Source: Apilactobacillus ozensis DSM 23829 = JCM 17196
GTDB lineage: Bacteria; Bacillota; Bacilli; Lactobacillales; Lactobacillaceae
Direction: 5' to 3'
Length of the DNA: 64,000 bases
Assembly: GCF_001435995.1 (NCBI RefSeq)
Contig: NZ_AYYQ01000036.1
Coordinates: forward strand, 80,575 to 144,574
Below the pieces are notes generated by a model. The model was not told the DNA's origin and did no database searches. It saw only the letters and a list, made by a program, of their open reading frames with translations. Both the position numbers and the translations under genes were made by a program. The stretch's first letter is position 1. Every line of letters starts with the position of its first letter. Below are positions 43,077 to 51,756 of the stretch, piece after piece.

Positions 43077-46000
43077 ATGCATAAACATTATAAATATGCG
43101 TTAGGTTTAGATGTTGGAGTTGGTTCAGTTGGTTATGCTCTACTTAAACTAGATGAAGCTGATCAACCTTGTGGATTGCTTAAGGCTAATTCAGTGACTT
43201 TTCCAATGTCCCAAGACCGCACAGGCAATACTTTGGCATCCATTGCTCGTAATTATCGAAGTGGTCGACGTTTAAACCGTCGTCGTAAATTAAGAAAACA
43301 GTTAGTTAGTAATTTATTCACTAAAAATGGATTAATAAATCGTAATGATGTATATAGTCCTTATACTAAGCATCCCAATTTTGATTTATATCGGATTTGG
43401 CATGATAGTTTTAATCAGCAAATATCCAATCAAGATTTATATCGCCTACTATATTATTTTGCCGGTCATCGTGCTTTCAAGTCTAATCGAATCCATCAAC
43501 TAAAAAGTTCTGGTGATAAAGATACGACTAAGCTACTTAGTTCTATTGACACCAATAAAGAATATTTTAACAATAGTCAATATAACCATTTAGGTGAAAT
43601 GTTTTACTGTGACCCTAAATTTGCTCAACGTAAACACAATAAGGGCTATGATGATGGATATTTATTCAATATTGATCGTGGTACGTTGTTAAGTGAAATT
43701 AAAGAGATATTAAATGCTCAATCAAAATTTGGAAATCCTGCTATCAATGATGATTTCAAAGCTCGATACTTAAAAATTTTGAGTCAACAACGTAATTTTG
43801 ATGTTGGCCCTAGTAATCCATCTAGATTTGCTTTAGTTGACAGTTCAGGAAATATTAAATTAAGGAACAAAAAAGATAAATTAAATTTATCATTCAAAAC
43901 TAGTGCTAAAGCCAGTTATACTTTTCAAAAATTTCAGATTTTACAAAAGTTAGCTAACACCCGTTATAAGTTAAATTCACAATCCAAATATCAATCTCTC
44001 AATGCTGAAACCATTGATAAGATTTTTAATAAAGCTATAACGAAAGCTAACTATAAATATAGTCAACTTAAAAAAGATTTGAAATTACCAGATTCAGCTC
44101 GCTTTAATATGGTTATGTATGAAACTAGCGATGATAAATCTGCTAAACAAGCTGAGACTAAAACGTTTATTATAAAAGATAATACCTACTACATATTATC
44201 CAAGATATTGTCAGATAAATTGCAGCATGATTATACGGTAATTGATCAAATAGCAGAAATACTTACTAGGTATACCAGTGATGAACCTAAAGCAAAGGCT
44301 TTAAAGAGACAATTAGGTGAAAAACTATCTGATGAAAAAATAGAATCTTTATTGGCTCTAAACTTTACTCAATATGGTAGCTATTCAATCGATACCATGC
44401 AGTGCTTAATTCCCTATTTAGCCAAAGGATACGATGTAACAACTGCGATTGATGCATTTAATGAAGACCAAGCATCATTAGAAAATGGCCATAGCCCATT
44501 GATTGATGCCAGTATGAACTACCATGAAATAATTAGTAGTATCAAGAACCCTGCTTTATTACAGTCATTTACCAAGACAGTTAAGGTGGTCAAAGCACTT
44601 ATTCGTCGATACGGGAATCCATATACCATTCACATCGAAATGGCTCGTGAGTTGAGTTTAGGTAACAAGGGCAAAGCTGAATTAATTAAGAAACAAAACG
44701 AAAATCGTAAACGCAATGATAAAGTTATTACCGAAATGAAAGAAAATTTTCCCAATGTTTCGATTAATGGTGAAAATATTATTAGGTTAAAGCTTTATCA
44801 TGAACAAAATGGAATTGATATTTATGACGGTCGAATGATTGATTACCAACATGTCTTAGATAATAATTACGAAGTTGACCATATCTTGCCTTACAGCATT
44901 AGTTTTAATAATAGTTTTAATAATAAGGTATTAACCTCTAGTCGTAATAATCAACTCAAACGAAATCGTACCCCTTATGAATGGTTACACAACGATAAAG
45001 TTCGTTGGGATACATTCACGTCGATTGCTGAAAATGTAAGAAATTATCCTAAAAAGAATAACTTATTAAAAATGCACTACGATGAAAGTGACATGAAGAA
45101 ATGGAAAACACGGAGTTTAAACGATACCCGTTATGCCACCCGATTGCTATATAACTACTTTAAACATAATGAGCAATATTTTGATGCAAAGCCTTCAGTC
45201 ATGACAATGAATGGTAGCATGACGGCCCAATTACGTTATTATTGGGGAATTGTTAAGCAACGTGCCGCTAGTGATAAACATCATGCGGTAGATGCTTGTG
45301 TGATTGCCACTTGTTCTAATTCAATGGTTAATCTAATTAGCAAGTATCATACTGCTCGTGAAAAAGAACAGTTATCCTCTAAGTTCCCTATGCCTTGGCC
45401 AGATTTCCGCAATGACGTGATGAATGCTAAGCAACAGATGAACGTTAAAAGAATCTTTAGCCACAGTATTGCTGGTAAGGTGAACGAGGATGGACTAAAA
45501 GGTGCCAGATACATCAACACCGATAAAGTAGTTGTTATACATGAAAAACTAGCTAATTTAAAGCTCAAAAAAGTTGGCGATGATTATATCATTGTTGGAC
45601 ACGGTAATTCTCGCTATTTGCGTCCAGACGATTTAACCAGTATTTCAAATCGTAATAGTAAAAATGACTTGAATTCGGTCATTTATGACCATATTTATAA
45701 TGCTTTATCTAAGGATAAAAAAGCTTTTGAAAAGCAACCTTATTTGGAATTTGAGCATAAGGGACATAAGTATACTGTTAGAAGAGTAAAAGTGATTAGC
45801 GACTATAAGGGTGGTGTCATTTTAAATCGCGATGCGGATGGTAACCCTATTTCAGTGGCAAACCGTGGTAAGATGGTGCGCAACGATATATTTAAATGTC
45901 TCGATAAGAAGGAAAGAGTCGTATACCGTTTTGTCCCCATTTATGAGCATCAAATTTTAGATACACACTTACCTAATCAATATGCTCCATTTGCTAAAAA

Positions 46001-46313
46001 TATTTTTGTGAATGATAAAGACCAATTTATTTGTTCTTTGAGTAAGGGGGATGCGGTTGAAGTGAAACTTAGCACTCCTAAGAAAGTAGAAAATTGTGAT
46101 GAGCCATATGTATGTGATCATTTTATTGGTTATTTTGATGGATCAGATATCAGTAGTAATCGAATAAAAATTAATGCATTAGATAATTCTTGTTCAATTC
46201 GCGCCTCTATGAGTAAATTGATTAGCATTCAAAAATGTGATGTTACCATTTTTGGTAGTATTCATAAGGTGCATGAGAAAGTGCGTCAACCTTTCAACTT
46301 GAAGCATAAATAA
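43077..46313 (+). CDS. cas9: Cas9 endonuclease (small, type II-C-like)
   Basis: 1078 residues. RuvC-I YALGLDVGVGSVGYALL with catalytic D12; arginine-rich bridge helix RSGRRLNRRRKLRKQ at about 61-75; RuvC-II IHIEMARE with E521; HNH EVDHILPYS with D601-H602 and the following SSRNNQLKRNRTP; RuvC-III KHHAVDAC with H736 and D739. All catalytic residues are present. The C-terminal about 250 residues should hold the PAM-interacting part. Length and HNH style resemble the compact Cas9 proteins of staphylococci and Streptococcus CRISPR1 and II-C. GGAGG ribosome site; overlaps cas1 by 1 base. PAM cannot be read from sequence. Confidence 0.97.
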   Translation: MHKHYKYALGLDVGVGSVGYALLKLDEADQPCGLLKANSVTFPMSQDRTGNTLASIARNYRSGRRLNRRRKLRKQLVSNLFTKNGLINRNDVYSPYTKHPNFDLYRIWHDSFNQQISNQDLYRLLYYFAGHRAFKSNRIHQLKSSGDKDTTKLLSSIDTNKEYFNNSQYNHLGEMFYCDPKFAQRKHNKGYDDGYLFNIDRGTLLSEIKEILNAQSKFGNPAINDDFKARYLKILSQQRNFDVGPSNPSRFALVDSSGNIKLRNKKDKLNLSFKTSAKASYTFQKFQILQKLANTRYKLNSQSKYQSLNAETIDKIFNKAITKANYKYSQLKKDLKLPDSARFNMVMYETSDDKSAKQAETKTFIIKDNTYYILSKILSDKLQHDYTVIDQIAEILTRYTSDEPKAKALKRQLGEKLSDEKIESLLALNFTQYGSYSIDTMQCLIPYLAKGYDVTTAIDAFNEDQASLENGHSPLIDASMNYHEIISSIKNPALLQSFTKTVKVVKALIRRYGNPYTIHIEMARELSLGNKGKAELIKKQNENRKRNDKVITEMKENFPNVSINGENIIRLKLYHEQNGIDIYDGRMIDYQHVLDNNYEVDHILPYSISFNNSFNNKVLTSSRNNQLKRNRTPYEWLHNDKVRWDTFTSIAENVRNYPKKNNLLKMHYDESDMKKWKTRSLNDTRYATRLLYNYFKHNEQYFDAKPSVMTMNGSMTAQLRYYWGIVKQRAASDKHHAVDACVIATCSNSMVNLISKYHTAREKEQLSSKFPMPWPDFRNDVMNAKQQMNVKRIFSHSIAGKVNEDGLKGARYINTDKVVVIHEKLANLKLKKVGDDYIIVGHGNSRYLRPDDLTSISNRNSKNDLNSVIYDHIYNALSKDKKAFEKQPYLEFEHKGHKYTVRRVKVISDYKGGVILNRDADGNPISVANRGKMVRNDIFKCLDKKERVVYRFVPIYEHQILDTHLPNQYAPFAKNIFVNDKDQFICSLSKGDAVEVKLSTPKKVENCDEPYVCDHFIGYFDGSDISSNRIKINALDNSCSIRASMSKLISIQKCDVTIFGSIHKVHEKVRQPFNLKHK

Positions 46314-47206
46314 TGGCATTCCGACATGTTTACATTGAGCATCCCGTTTATATAAGTATTAAGTTAAAGCAATTGAACATTTATTCAGAACATGATCAAT
46401 ACACTTTTACCATTCCATTAGAAGACATTGAGAGTATTATATTGGACAACTATAAGTCAGTTATTACTGCTTATGCCCTTATGGAAATAACAAGGTATAA
46501 AATTACGATGGTTATTTGTGGAAGTAATCATCTACCGCAAGGTATTTGCTTACCACAACACCAATATTATAAAAAGTTTACAATGTTAAATGAACAATTT
46601 AAGATGTCTAAACAAGTGATTGGTAGATTGTGGCGTAACATAGTTAAACAAAAACTAAAGAATGAATCTACTACCCTATCTATTTTGAATCGACCTTATA
46701 CTTCAAATATTGAGAAATTAATTAAGCTAGTAAAGCCTAATGATGTTAACAATGTTGAAGCTCAAGCAGCAAGAATATATTTCATAGCCCTATTTGGCCA
46801 AGATTTTCAAAGAAGAGATGAAAATCCTTTAAATGACGTTTTGAATTATGGATATGCCATTATCAGGAGTATGATTAGTCGAGATTTATGCGCTTACGGG
46901 TTAGAGCCTTGTCTAGGATTACATCACCACAACTATTTAAATTCTTTTAACTTATCTGATGATTTAATAGAACCATTTAGAAGCTATGTAGACTTATATG
47001 TTTTTTATAATATGCAAACTTTTAACAAGGGTCTGAGTAGTTCTAATAAGAAATTATTGGTCAATATGATAAATGGTTATGTCTATATTGATAATCAATA
47101 TGAAACTGTTACTAATGCTATTCACGGAATGGTTTCAGCTTATAATAACTGTTGTATAAACAAGTCGTCTAGAATTGTGTTACCAGAGATAAGAGATGAA
47201 AAATAA
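46313..47206 (+). CDS. cas1: Cas1 spacer integrase
   Basis: 297 residues, the type II size. The N-terminal beta domain (YISIKLKQLNIYSEHDQYTF, IPLEDIESIILDNYKS) is followed by the helical catalytic domain. EAQAARIYFIALFGQ carries the metal-binding glutamate, GLEPCLGLHHHNYLNSFNLS the histidine, and DLIEPFRSYVD the acidic pair. With Cas2 it inserts new spacers. Start overlaps the cas9 stop (TAATG). Confidence 0.95.
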   Translation: MAFRHVYIEHPVYISIKLKQLNIYSEHDQYTFTIPLEDIESIILDNYKSVITAYALMEITRYKITMVICGSNHLPQGICLPQHQYYKKFTMLNEQFKMSKQVIGRLWRNIVKQKLKNESTTLSILNRPYTSNIEKLIKLVKPNDVNNVEAQAARIYFIALFGQDFQRRDENPLNDVLNYGYAIIRSMISRDLCAYGLEPCLGLHHHNYLNSFNLSDDLIEPFRSYVDLYVFYNMQTFNKGLSSSNKKLLVNMINGYVYIDNQYETVTNAIHGMVSAYNNCCINKSSRIVLPEIRDEK

Positions 47207-47214
47207 TTAGATTT

Positions 47215-47523
47215 ATGAGACTAATTGTTATGTTCGATTTACCAGTTACTAAAGCTCAAGAACGCAAAGCTGCTAGTAAATTTCGTAAATATATTATAGA
47301 AAATGGATTCTATATGTTGCAATATTCGGTTTATACTAGAATTGTTAATAATTTTATTTCTATTGAAAAATATACTAAAAGACTAAAGAGTCATTTACCA
47401 AATCGCGGCTCCATATATTTATTGACGGTTACTGACAATCAATATTCTAATATGAATATATTAGTTGGTAAGCCACCTACTAATGACGAAAGAGTTAATT
47501 CAAATTCAATATCATTATTTTAA
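47215..47523 (+). CDS. cas2: Cas2
   Basis: 102 residues, 8 bases after cas1. It opens MRLIVMFDLPVTKAQERKAA with the Cas2 aspartate, then FRKYIIENGFYMLQYSVYTR and the C-terminal LTVTDNQYSNMNILVG. It bridges the Cas1 dimers in the integration complex. No csn2 or cas4 follows; the next gene is an unrelated secreted protein, so gene content is that of type II-C. Confidence 0.95.
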   Translation: MRLIVMFDLPVTKAQERKAASKFRKYIIENGFYMLQYSVYTRIVNNFISIEKYTKRLKSHLPNRGSIYLLTVTDNQYSNMNILVGKPPTNDERVNSNSISLF

Positions 47524-47536
47524 ATTAAAAATAATA

Positions 47537-47571
47537 CTAAAAGAGCCTGCACTTTTTGCAGTCTTTTTTAG
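47537..47571 (+). terminator. intrinsic terminator of the cas operon
   Basis: The AAAGA-CTGCA / TGCAG-TCTTT stem with T-run is 14 bases after cas2. Confidence 0.6.
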
Positions 47572-47677
47572 ATTGAATTACTTTGTCGTACATTATGAAT
47601 TCATCATAAAATTTATTTTTATTGATATATAATTAATATGTAATCGAAAAATAGAAATAATAGATAGGAGTAATTTT

Positions 47678-48100
47678 ATGCATTATATAAAGAAATTGAT
47701 TTATTCAATACTATTGTTAACCTCATTTATAGGTTTAATTAGCGTTTCTAGTGTTACATCTAAAGCTAACAGCGACTATTCAATTAAAGCTACTACTAAG
47801 GTTCCGCTTAATTATCAAATTTTAGAGTTGGCTAAGGATAATATTCATTACAGATTAGCTAGTAGTAGTTACGCTAAGTTTTTAAAATCGGACGGGATGA
47901 CTCCAGATAAAAAGATTTCCGCTGGTACACGTATTAAAATTTATAATCAACCAGCGCTTAAACATGGTGGTTATAAATATTATCCTGTTACTTTTCTAAC
48001 TAAAAAATATGCTCATCTATATAAATTTGAAAAAGGTGTTTTCCCTACCATTGCAATAAAGAATTTTCATCAATTAAAGCATGTAAATAAGGTTAATTAA
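47678..48100 (+). CDS. small secreted protein, unknown family
   Basis: 140 residues. Signal peptide (LIYSILLLTSFIGLISVSSV, then TSKANS) is followed by a basic domain ending in lysine/histidine-rich stretches. The middle (KKISAGTRIKIYNQPALKHGG, then YYPVTFLTKKYAHLYKF) looks like a small SH3-like or SLAP-like beta unit. Own ribosome site TAGGAG and terminator. No evident link to CRISPR. Confidence 0.6.
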   Translation: MHYIKKLIYSILLLTSFIGLISVSSVTSKANSDYSIKATTKVPLNYQILELAKDNIHYRLASSSYAKFLKSDGMTPDKKISAGTRIKIYNQPALKHGGYKYYPVTFLTKKYAHLYKFEKGVFPTIAIKNFHQLKHVNKVN

Positions 48101-48138
48101 AAAAGAGTCTGCAAACAATATGTTTGTAGGCTCTTTTA
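48101..48138 (+). terminator. intrinsic terminator
   Basis: The AAAGAGTCTGCAAACA / TGTTTGTAGGCTCTTTT stem follows the stop codon. Confidence 0.75.
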
Positions 48139-48214
48139 GTTAATATGTAATCTAATTATTTTGATATTCAATGGAACCTTTTAATTTTATTATCAAAATC
48201 AAAATTTATTACTT

Positions 48215-48245
48215 GCCTTAGAGTTCACTCCAGGGTTTATGATTG
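48215..48245 (+). promoter_or_regulatory. MerR-type promoter with 19-bp spacer
   Basis: TTGCCT (48215-48220), 19 bases containing the dyad AGAGTTCACTC, TATGAT (48240-48245). It is the same architecture as at 36480 and lies before a MerR gene. Confidence 0.8.
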
Positions 48246-48269
48246 TATTCAGTAAGTGAGGTGATGATA

Positions 48270-48674
48270 ATGAATATTGAAAAAGTTAGTCAAGAATTCA
48301 ATTTATCAAAGGATACTTTGCGATATTGGGAACGAATTGAACTATTGCCGCCCGTTCAGCGTAATTCTAGCGGTTATCGTGATTATACTGAACAAGATTT
48401 AAACTGGATTTTCTATGTCAATTCTTTACGAAATGCGGGGATGTCAATTGAAAGACTGCTTGATTTTGTGAAGTCATATCGATTACAAAGCAGTAGTAAC
48501 GAATATCGCAAGCAACTTTTAATTGAACAACGTCAGATTTTAAAACAGGAAGTTGAAAATCGCCAAAAGACTATTAATTACTTATCTTACAAAATTGAAC
48601 ATTTTGCTGACCACACCTTAACTTATGAAAATGAAAAGTTAGCATACGATAAAGACAACGAAGAGGAGAAATAA
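48270..48674 (+). CDS. MerR family transcriptional regulator
   Basis: 134 residues from ATG 48270 (GAGGTGAT upstream). Winged HTH VSQEFNLSKDTLRYWERIEL, NSSGYRDYTEQDLNWIFYV, then a coiled dimer helix and an acidic tail. There are no cysteines near the end, so metal sensing is unlikely; aldehyde or redox sensing would fit the aldo-keto reductase 2 bases downstream. Probably autoregulated through the 19-bp spacer promoter. Confidence 0.88.
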   Translation: MNIEKVSQEFNLSKDTLRYWERIELLPPVQRNSSGYRDYTEQDLNWIFYVNSLRNAGMSIERLLDFVKSYRLQSSSNEYRKQLLIEQRQILKQEVENRQKTINYLSYKIEHFADHTLTYENEKLAYDKDNEEEK

Positions 48675-48676
48675 TT

Positions 48677-49540
48677 ATGAATAAAAGAACCCTTAACAAT
48701 CAAACCACCATCCCTACTCTAGGTTTTGGAGTGTTTCAAATTGATGAAAATGGTACTACCAAAGCGGCAGTGTTAGATGCTATCAAAGCTGGTTATCGTC
48801 TAATTGATACAGCAGCAAGCTATTGTAACGAGCGCGAAGTTGGTGCTGCCATTAAAACGGCAATTGATGAAGGCTTAGTTACACGTGAAGAATTATTTGT
48901 AACATCAAAATTATGGGTAGAAGATGTGACGGCTGAAAGAGCACCTAAGGCTATTCAAGCATCCCTAGACCGTCTACAACTAGATTATTTAGATTTATTG
49001 TTAATTCACCAACCATATAATGATATCTTCGGGGCATGGCGTGCTATGGAAGCGGCATATCGTGATGGCAAATTAAAAGCAATTGGAGTTTCAAATTTTG
49101 ATGAATCACAAATTACTAATTTAGCTGAATTCAGTGATATTAAGCCTATGGTTGACCAAATTGAAGTTAATCCATTTGAGCAAAACATCGAAAAGGTTAA
49201 ATATTTACAAGCTTACGGTGTACAAGTTGAAGCATGGGCACCATTTGCGGAAGGTAAAAATGACCTATTTAAAAATGATCTTTTACAATCGATTGGTGAC
49301 AAATATGGTAAATCAATTGCTCAAGTTATTCTACGTTGGCTATACCAAAGAAATATTATTCCATTAGCTAAATCAGTTAAGCCAGCTCGGATGGCACAAA
49401 ATCTAGACGTTTTAGATTTTGAATTATCAGCAGATGATATGCAACAAATTAGTACCTTGGATACTAATAAGAGCCAATTCTTCAGCCATCGAGATCCAGA
49501 TATGATTAAATGGATGGCTAGTCGTCATATTGAATATTAA
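48677..49540 (+). CDS. aldo/keto reductase
   Basis: 287 residues. The catalytic tetrad is visible: D in LIDTAASYCNEREVG with Y, K in LFVTSKLWVED, and H in LDLLLIHQP. NADPH-binding LAKSVKPARMAQN lies near residue 230. It is of the 2,5-diketogluconate reductase (AKR5) type, reducing small aldehydes and ketones. In an operon with the MerR regulator, which suggests it is induced by electrophiles or aldehydes. Confidence 0.93.
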   Translation: MNKRTLNNQTTIPTLGFGVFQIDENGTTKAAVLDAIKAGYRLIDTAASYCNEREVGAAIKTAIDEGLVTREELFVTSKLWVEDVTAERAPKAIQASLDRLQLDYLDLLLIHQPYNDIFGAWRAMEAAYRDGKLKAIGVSNFDESQITNLAEFSDIKPMVDQIEVNPFEQNIEKVKYLQAYGVQVEAWAPFAEGKNDLFKNDLLQSIGDKYGKSIAQVILRWLYQRNIIPLAKSVKPARMAQNLDVLDFELSADDMQQISTLDTNKSQFFSHRDPDMIKWMASRHIEY

Positions 49541-49543
49541 TGT

Positions 49544-49582
49544 TAAAAAGAGCTTGCAAATTAATGCAAGCTCTTTTTTAGT
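49544..49582. terminator. bidirectional intrinsic terminator
   Basis: The AAAAAGAGCTTGCA / TGCAAGCTCTTTTTT stem lies between convergent genes. Confidence 0.85.
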
Positions 49583-49586
49583 ATAA

Positions 49587-50249
49587 TTACTTTATATTAT
49601 ATCCCAGCACTGTCACGTTACCATCGCTATCAAAGTGTAACTTAGTCAAGCTACCATTTTCTGGGCGTTTTTCTAAATCATATTTACCCTGACCATAGCG
49701 GTCAATTAAGCTTAAAATAGCTGGCCCATGACTAACTAATAAGACTTTACTGCCGTCTTGGACATTTTTATCATTTTGAATTTTTTCAAATCCTTTGTGC
49801 CAGCGTTGCCAATATTCATCATTGTTCTCGGCTTGATGAAATGGATCGGATTCATGGAAAAAGTCTTTAATTTTAACTTGTCCATATTTATTAACTAAAT
49901 CATGGTAATTACTTTCGCCATGAGTGGCGCTTACGATGTGATTAGCTTCATCGATATTAGTACCTTCATAATATCCATAAAAGACACCGCGTAAAAGTGG
50001 CGTTGCAATAGCCCTATTAATTTTAGAAGCTTGGTTGTGCTTTAAAATGACTTCAGCTGTATATTCAGCCCTGGTCATATCACTGGTATATGCAGCATCA
50101 AATTCAATGTTAGCTAATTTTTTAGCGATGTTTTCTGCATCTTTTTGGCCTTGGTTAGTCAAGGGTGAGTTGCTCCAGCCCTGCATTTTTCGATAAATAT
50201 TATAATAAGTTTGACCATGTCGAACGATATATAAGTCAAATGTTTTCAT
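49587..50249 (-). CDS. histidine phosphatase family protein
   Basis: 220 residues from the ATG at 50249 (ACGAGGTG upstream; the GTG at 50258 lies in that site). RHGQTYYN at about residue 10 holds the phospho-histidine, with arginine SDMTRAEYTAEVI near 60 and LLVSHGPAI near 180. It belongs to the cofactor-independent phosphoglycerate mutase-like superfamily. True glycolytic mutase signatures are incomplete, so a broad-specificity phosphatase is more likely. Confidence 0.85.
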   Translation of the reverse strand: MKTFDLYIVRHGQTYYNIYRKMQGWSNSPLTNQGQKDAENIAKKLANIEFDAAYTSDMTRAEYTAEVILKHNQASKINRAIATPLLRGVFYGYYEGTNIDEANHIVSATHGESNYHDLVNKYGQVKIKDFFHESDPFHQAENNDEYWQRWHKGFEKIQNDKNVQDGSKVLLVSHGPAILSLIDRYGQGKYDLEKRPENGSLTKLHFDSDGNVTVLGYNIK

Positions 50250-50543
50250 GATTTTCACCTCGTAGAATTATTAACTAATCCTAACATATTTAAATCTTTG
50301 TTACACGTCATTATCTTTTTAGTAAAGTATTATAAATTTTTTATAAATGAATTCCTGACACCTCTAATTTAAGTATTGTAAATTTAATATAGTTATTTAA
50401 ACGATGCTAAAATTTTAAAAAATTAAATTTTATTAAAGATATTAATAGTGGTATTATATATGTTATAAATGTTTTTTCTATAGGAACATTATAATAATAT
50501 ACTTTTGTATATTTACTATTTTATGATTTAAGGATGAACATAC

Positions 50544-50717
50544 ATGAAAATCTACGTTAAAAGTTATTTTTGTCTAGTTTTAGGGTTACTTTTATCACTT
50601 AGCTCCATTGTTCATATAATTAAAATGATTCAAGGCGACAAAGATTTAAATATAGTTGTTGTTTTAATTTTATTTTCTATTAGTAATTTCATTCTTGGCA
50701 TAGGTATTAAAAAGTAA
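50544..50717 (+). CDS. small two-helix membrane protein
   Basis: 57 residues with AAGGATG ribosome site. Two hydrophobic helices (YFCLVLGLLLSLSSIVHII and NIVVVLILFSISNFILGIGI) are separated by IKMIQGDKDL. Unknown family; the ribosome site and helix pair make it credible despite its size. Confidence 0.5.
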   Translation: MKIYVKSYFCLVLGLLLSLSSIVHIIKMIQGDKDLNIVVVLILFSISNFILGIGIKK

Positions 50718-50804
50718 GCTTGTCTATCGTTGAAAAACTATTAAACAAAGTTAAAGATTAGTGTAAAATTGATATAATATTAATTCTAATTAGGGTGGTA
50801 TATT

Positions 50805-51245
50805 TTGGGGATAACTATTAAAGAAATCGCATTAGAACTTGGCATTACTAAGCAAGCAGTGCAAAGTCGAATGAATGACATTGATAATTTTAGACAAAAA
50901 TACACAACTAAATCTGGAAATAAATTAATTGTTAACGATGAAGGTTATAAATTATTGTCTAGTGGCAATAATAAAAAGATATCTAACTTGAGTATTGGTT
51001 TAAATGCTCTGGTTGCGGAACAAATCAAGGATCAAAAAGCTCAGATAAATAAACAAAATAATCAAATAAATGAATTACACAAAATGTTGAATGATGCACA
51101 TAAAATACATTTAAAATTATTGAATGAAAATAATAATTTAAAAGAACGTGTAAAAGTTTATGAAAAACAAACGGACGTTGATGAAGATAATGAGAATATA
51201 GATAAAAAAAATAAGCCTATTTTTAGTCGTTTATTCCATAAATAA
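50805..51245 (+). CDS. DUF536-type plasmid-associated protein
   Basis: 146 residues, TTG start with GGGTGG upstream. An N-terminal HTH (ITIKEIALELGITKQAVQSR) is followed by a long coiled coil (QIKDQKAQINKQNNQINELH, KMLNDA, NENNNLKERVKVYEKQ) and a charged tail. This is the layout of DUF536/RepB-like accessory proteins of lactobacillus plasmids, often beside rep genes. Here no rep gene is adjacent. It may control copy number or partition of a lost or distant replicon. Confidence 0.7.
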   Translation: MGITIKEIALELGITKQAVQSRMNDIDNFRQKYTTKSGNKLIVNDEGYKLLSSGNNKKISNLSIGLNALVAEQIKDQKAQINKQNNQINELHKMLNDAHKIHLKLLNENNNLKERVKVYEKQTDVDEDNENIDKKNKPIFSRLFHK

Positions 51246-51284
51246 TAAATAAAGGGAATGCAATCTAATGCATTCCCTTTATTC
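51244..51284. terminator. bidirectional intrinsic terminator
   Basis: The perfect AATAAAGGGAATGCA / TGCATTCCCTTTATT stem lies between convergent genes. Confidence 0.85.
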
Positions 51285-51599
51285 TATAACAATTGAAAAC
51301 ATGACTATGGCTAATAGTGCTATTTTAAAAATAATATTAAAGAGTGAATTAACGATTTGAGGCTTGTGCTTGGCTATAAAAACATTCGCAATTGTTTCAA
51401 TTAAAAATAAACAAAATGCTATGGTAATAATTATACCCTCGTATTTATATGTATTATGTAATAGTAGCGAAGTCATAGAAAATAATGCAAGGCCAACAAT
51501 TCCTAAATACATAGTTAGGTGCAAGAATTGTTTTTTCAATCTAAAAAAACTAAAGACAAAGGTAAATAAAGAGTAGCTAGCGGTTAGGGACAATATCAT
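51279..51599 (-). CDS. membrane protein of unknown function
   Basis: 106 residues from ATG 51599; an AAGGAGG lies about 12 bases upstream. Four hydrophobic helices, a RLKKQFLH loop and a short basic KHKPQ loop. Family not recognised. Monocistronic. Confidence 0.6.
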   Translation of the reverse strand: MILSLTASYSLFTFVFSFFRLKKQFLHLTMYLGIVGLALFSMTSLLLHNTYKYEGIIITIAFCLFLIETIANVFIAKHKPQIVNSLFNIIFKIALLAIVMFSIVIE

Positions 51600-51710
51600 T
51601 ATATATTCATACCTCCTTAAATTTTTACTTATCATAGCCTCATTCTAACACTTTAATGAGAAAATGATTTCTCATGTGTCTGAAATTATATAAATAATTA
51701 ATAATTTAAT

Positions 51711-51748
51711 AAAAATGCCATATTGATAATATCAATATGGCATTTTTT
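51711..51748 (-). terminator. intrinsic terminator
   Basis: The AAAAATGCCATATTGATA / TATCAATATGGCATTTTT stem ends the decarboxylase gene. Confidence 0.85.
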
Positions 51749-51756
51749 GTATAAAG

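Noticed and set aside
47524..47677. Search for csn2 or cas4 after cas2
   Set aside because: Only a terminator and the upstream region of a secreted protein gene are present, so II-A and II-B gene content is not supported.
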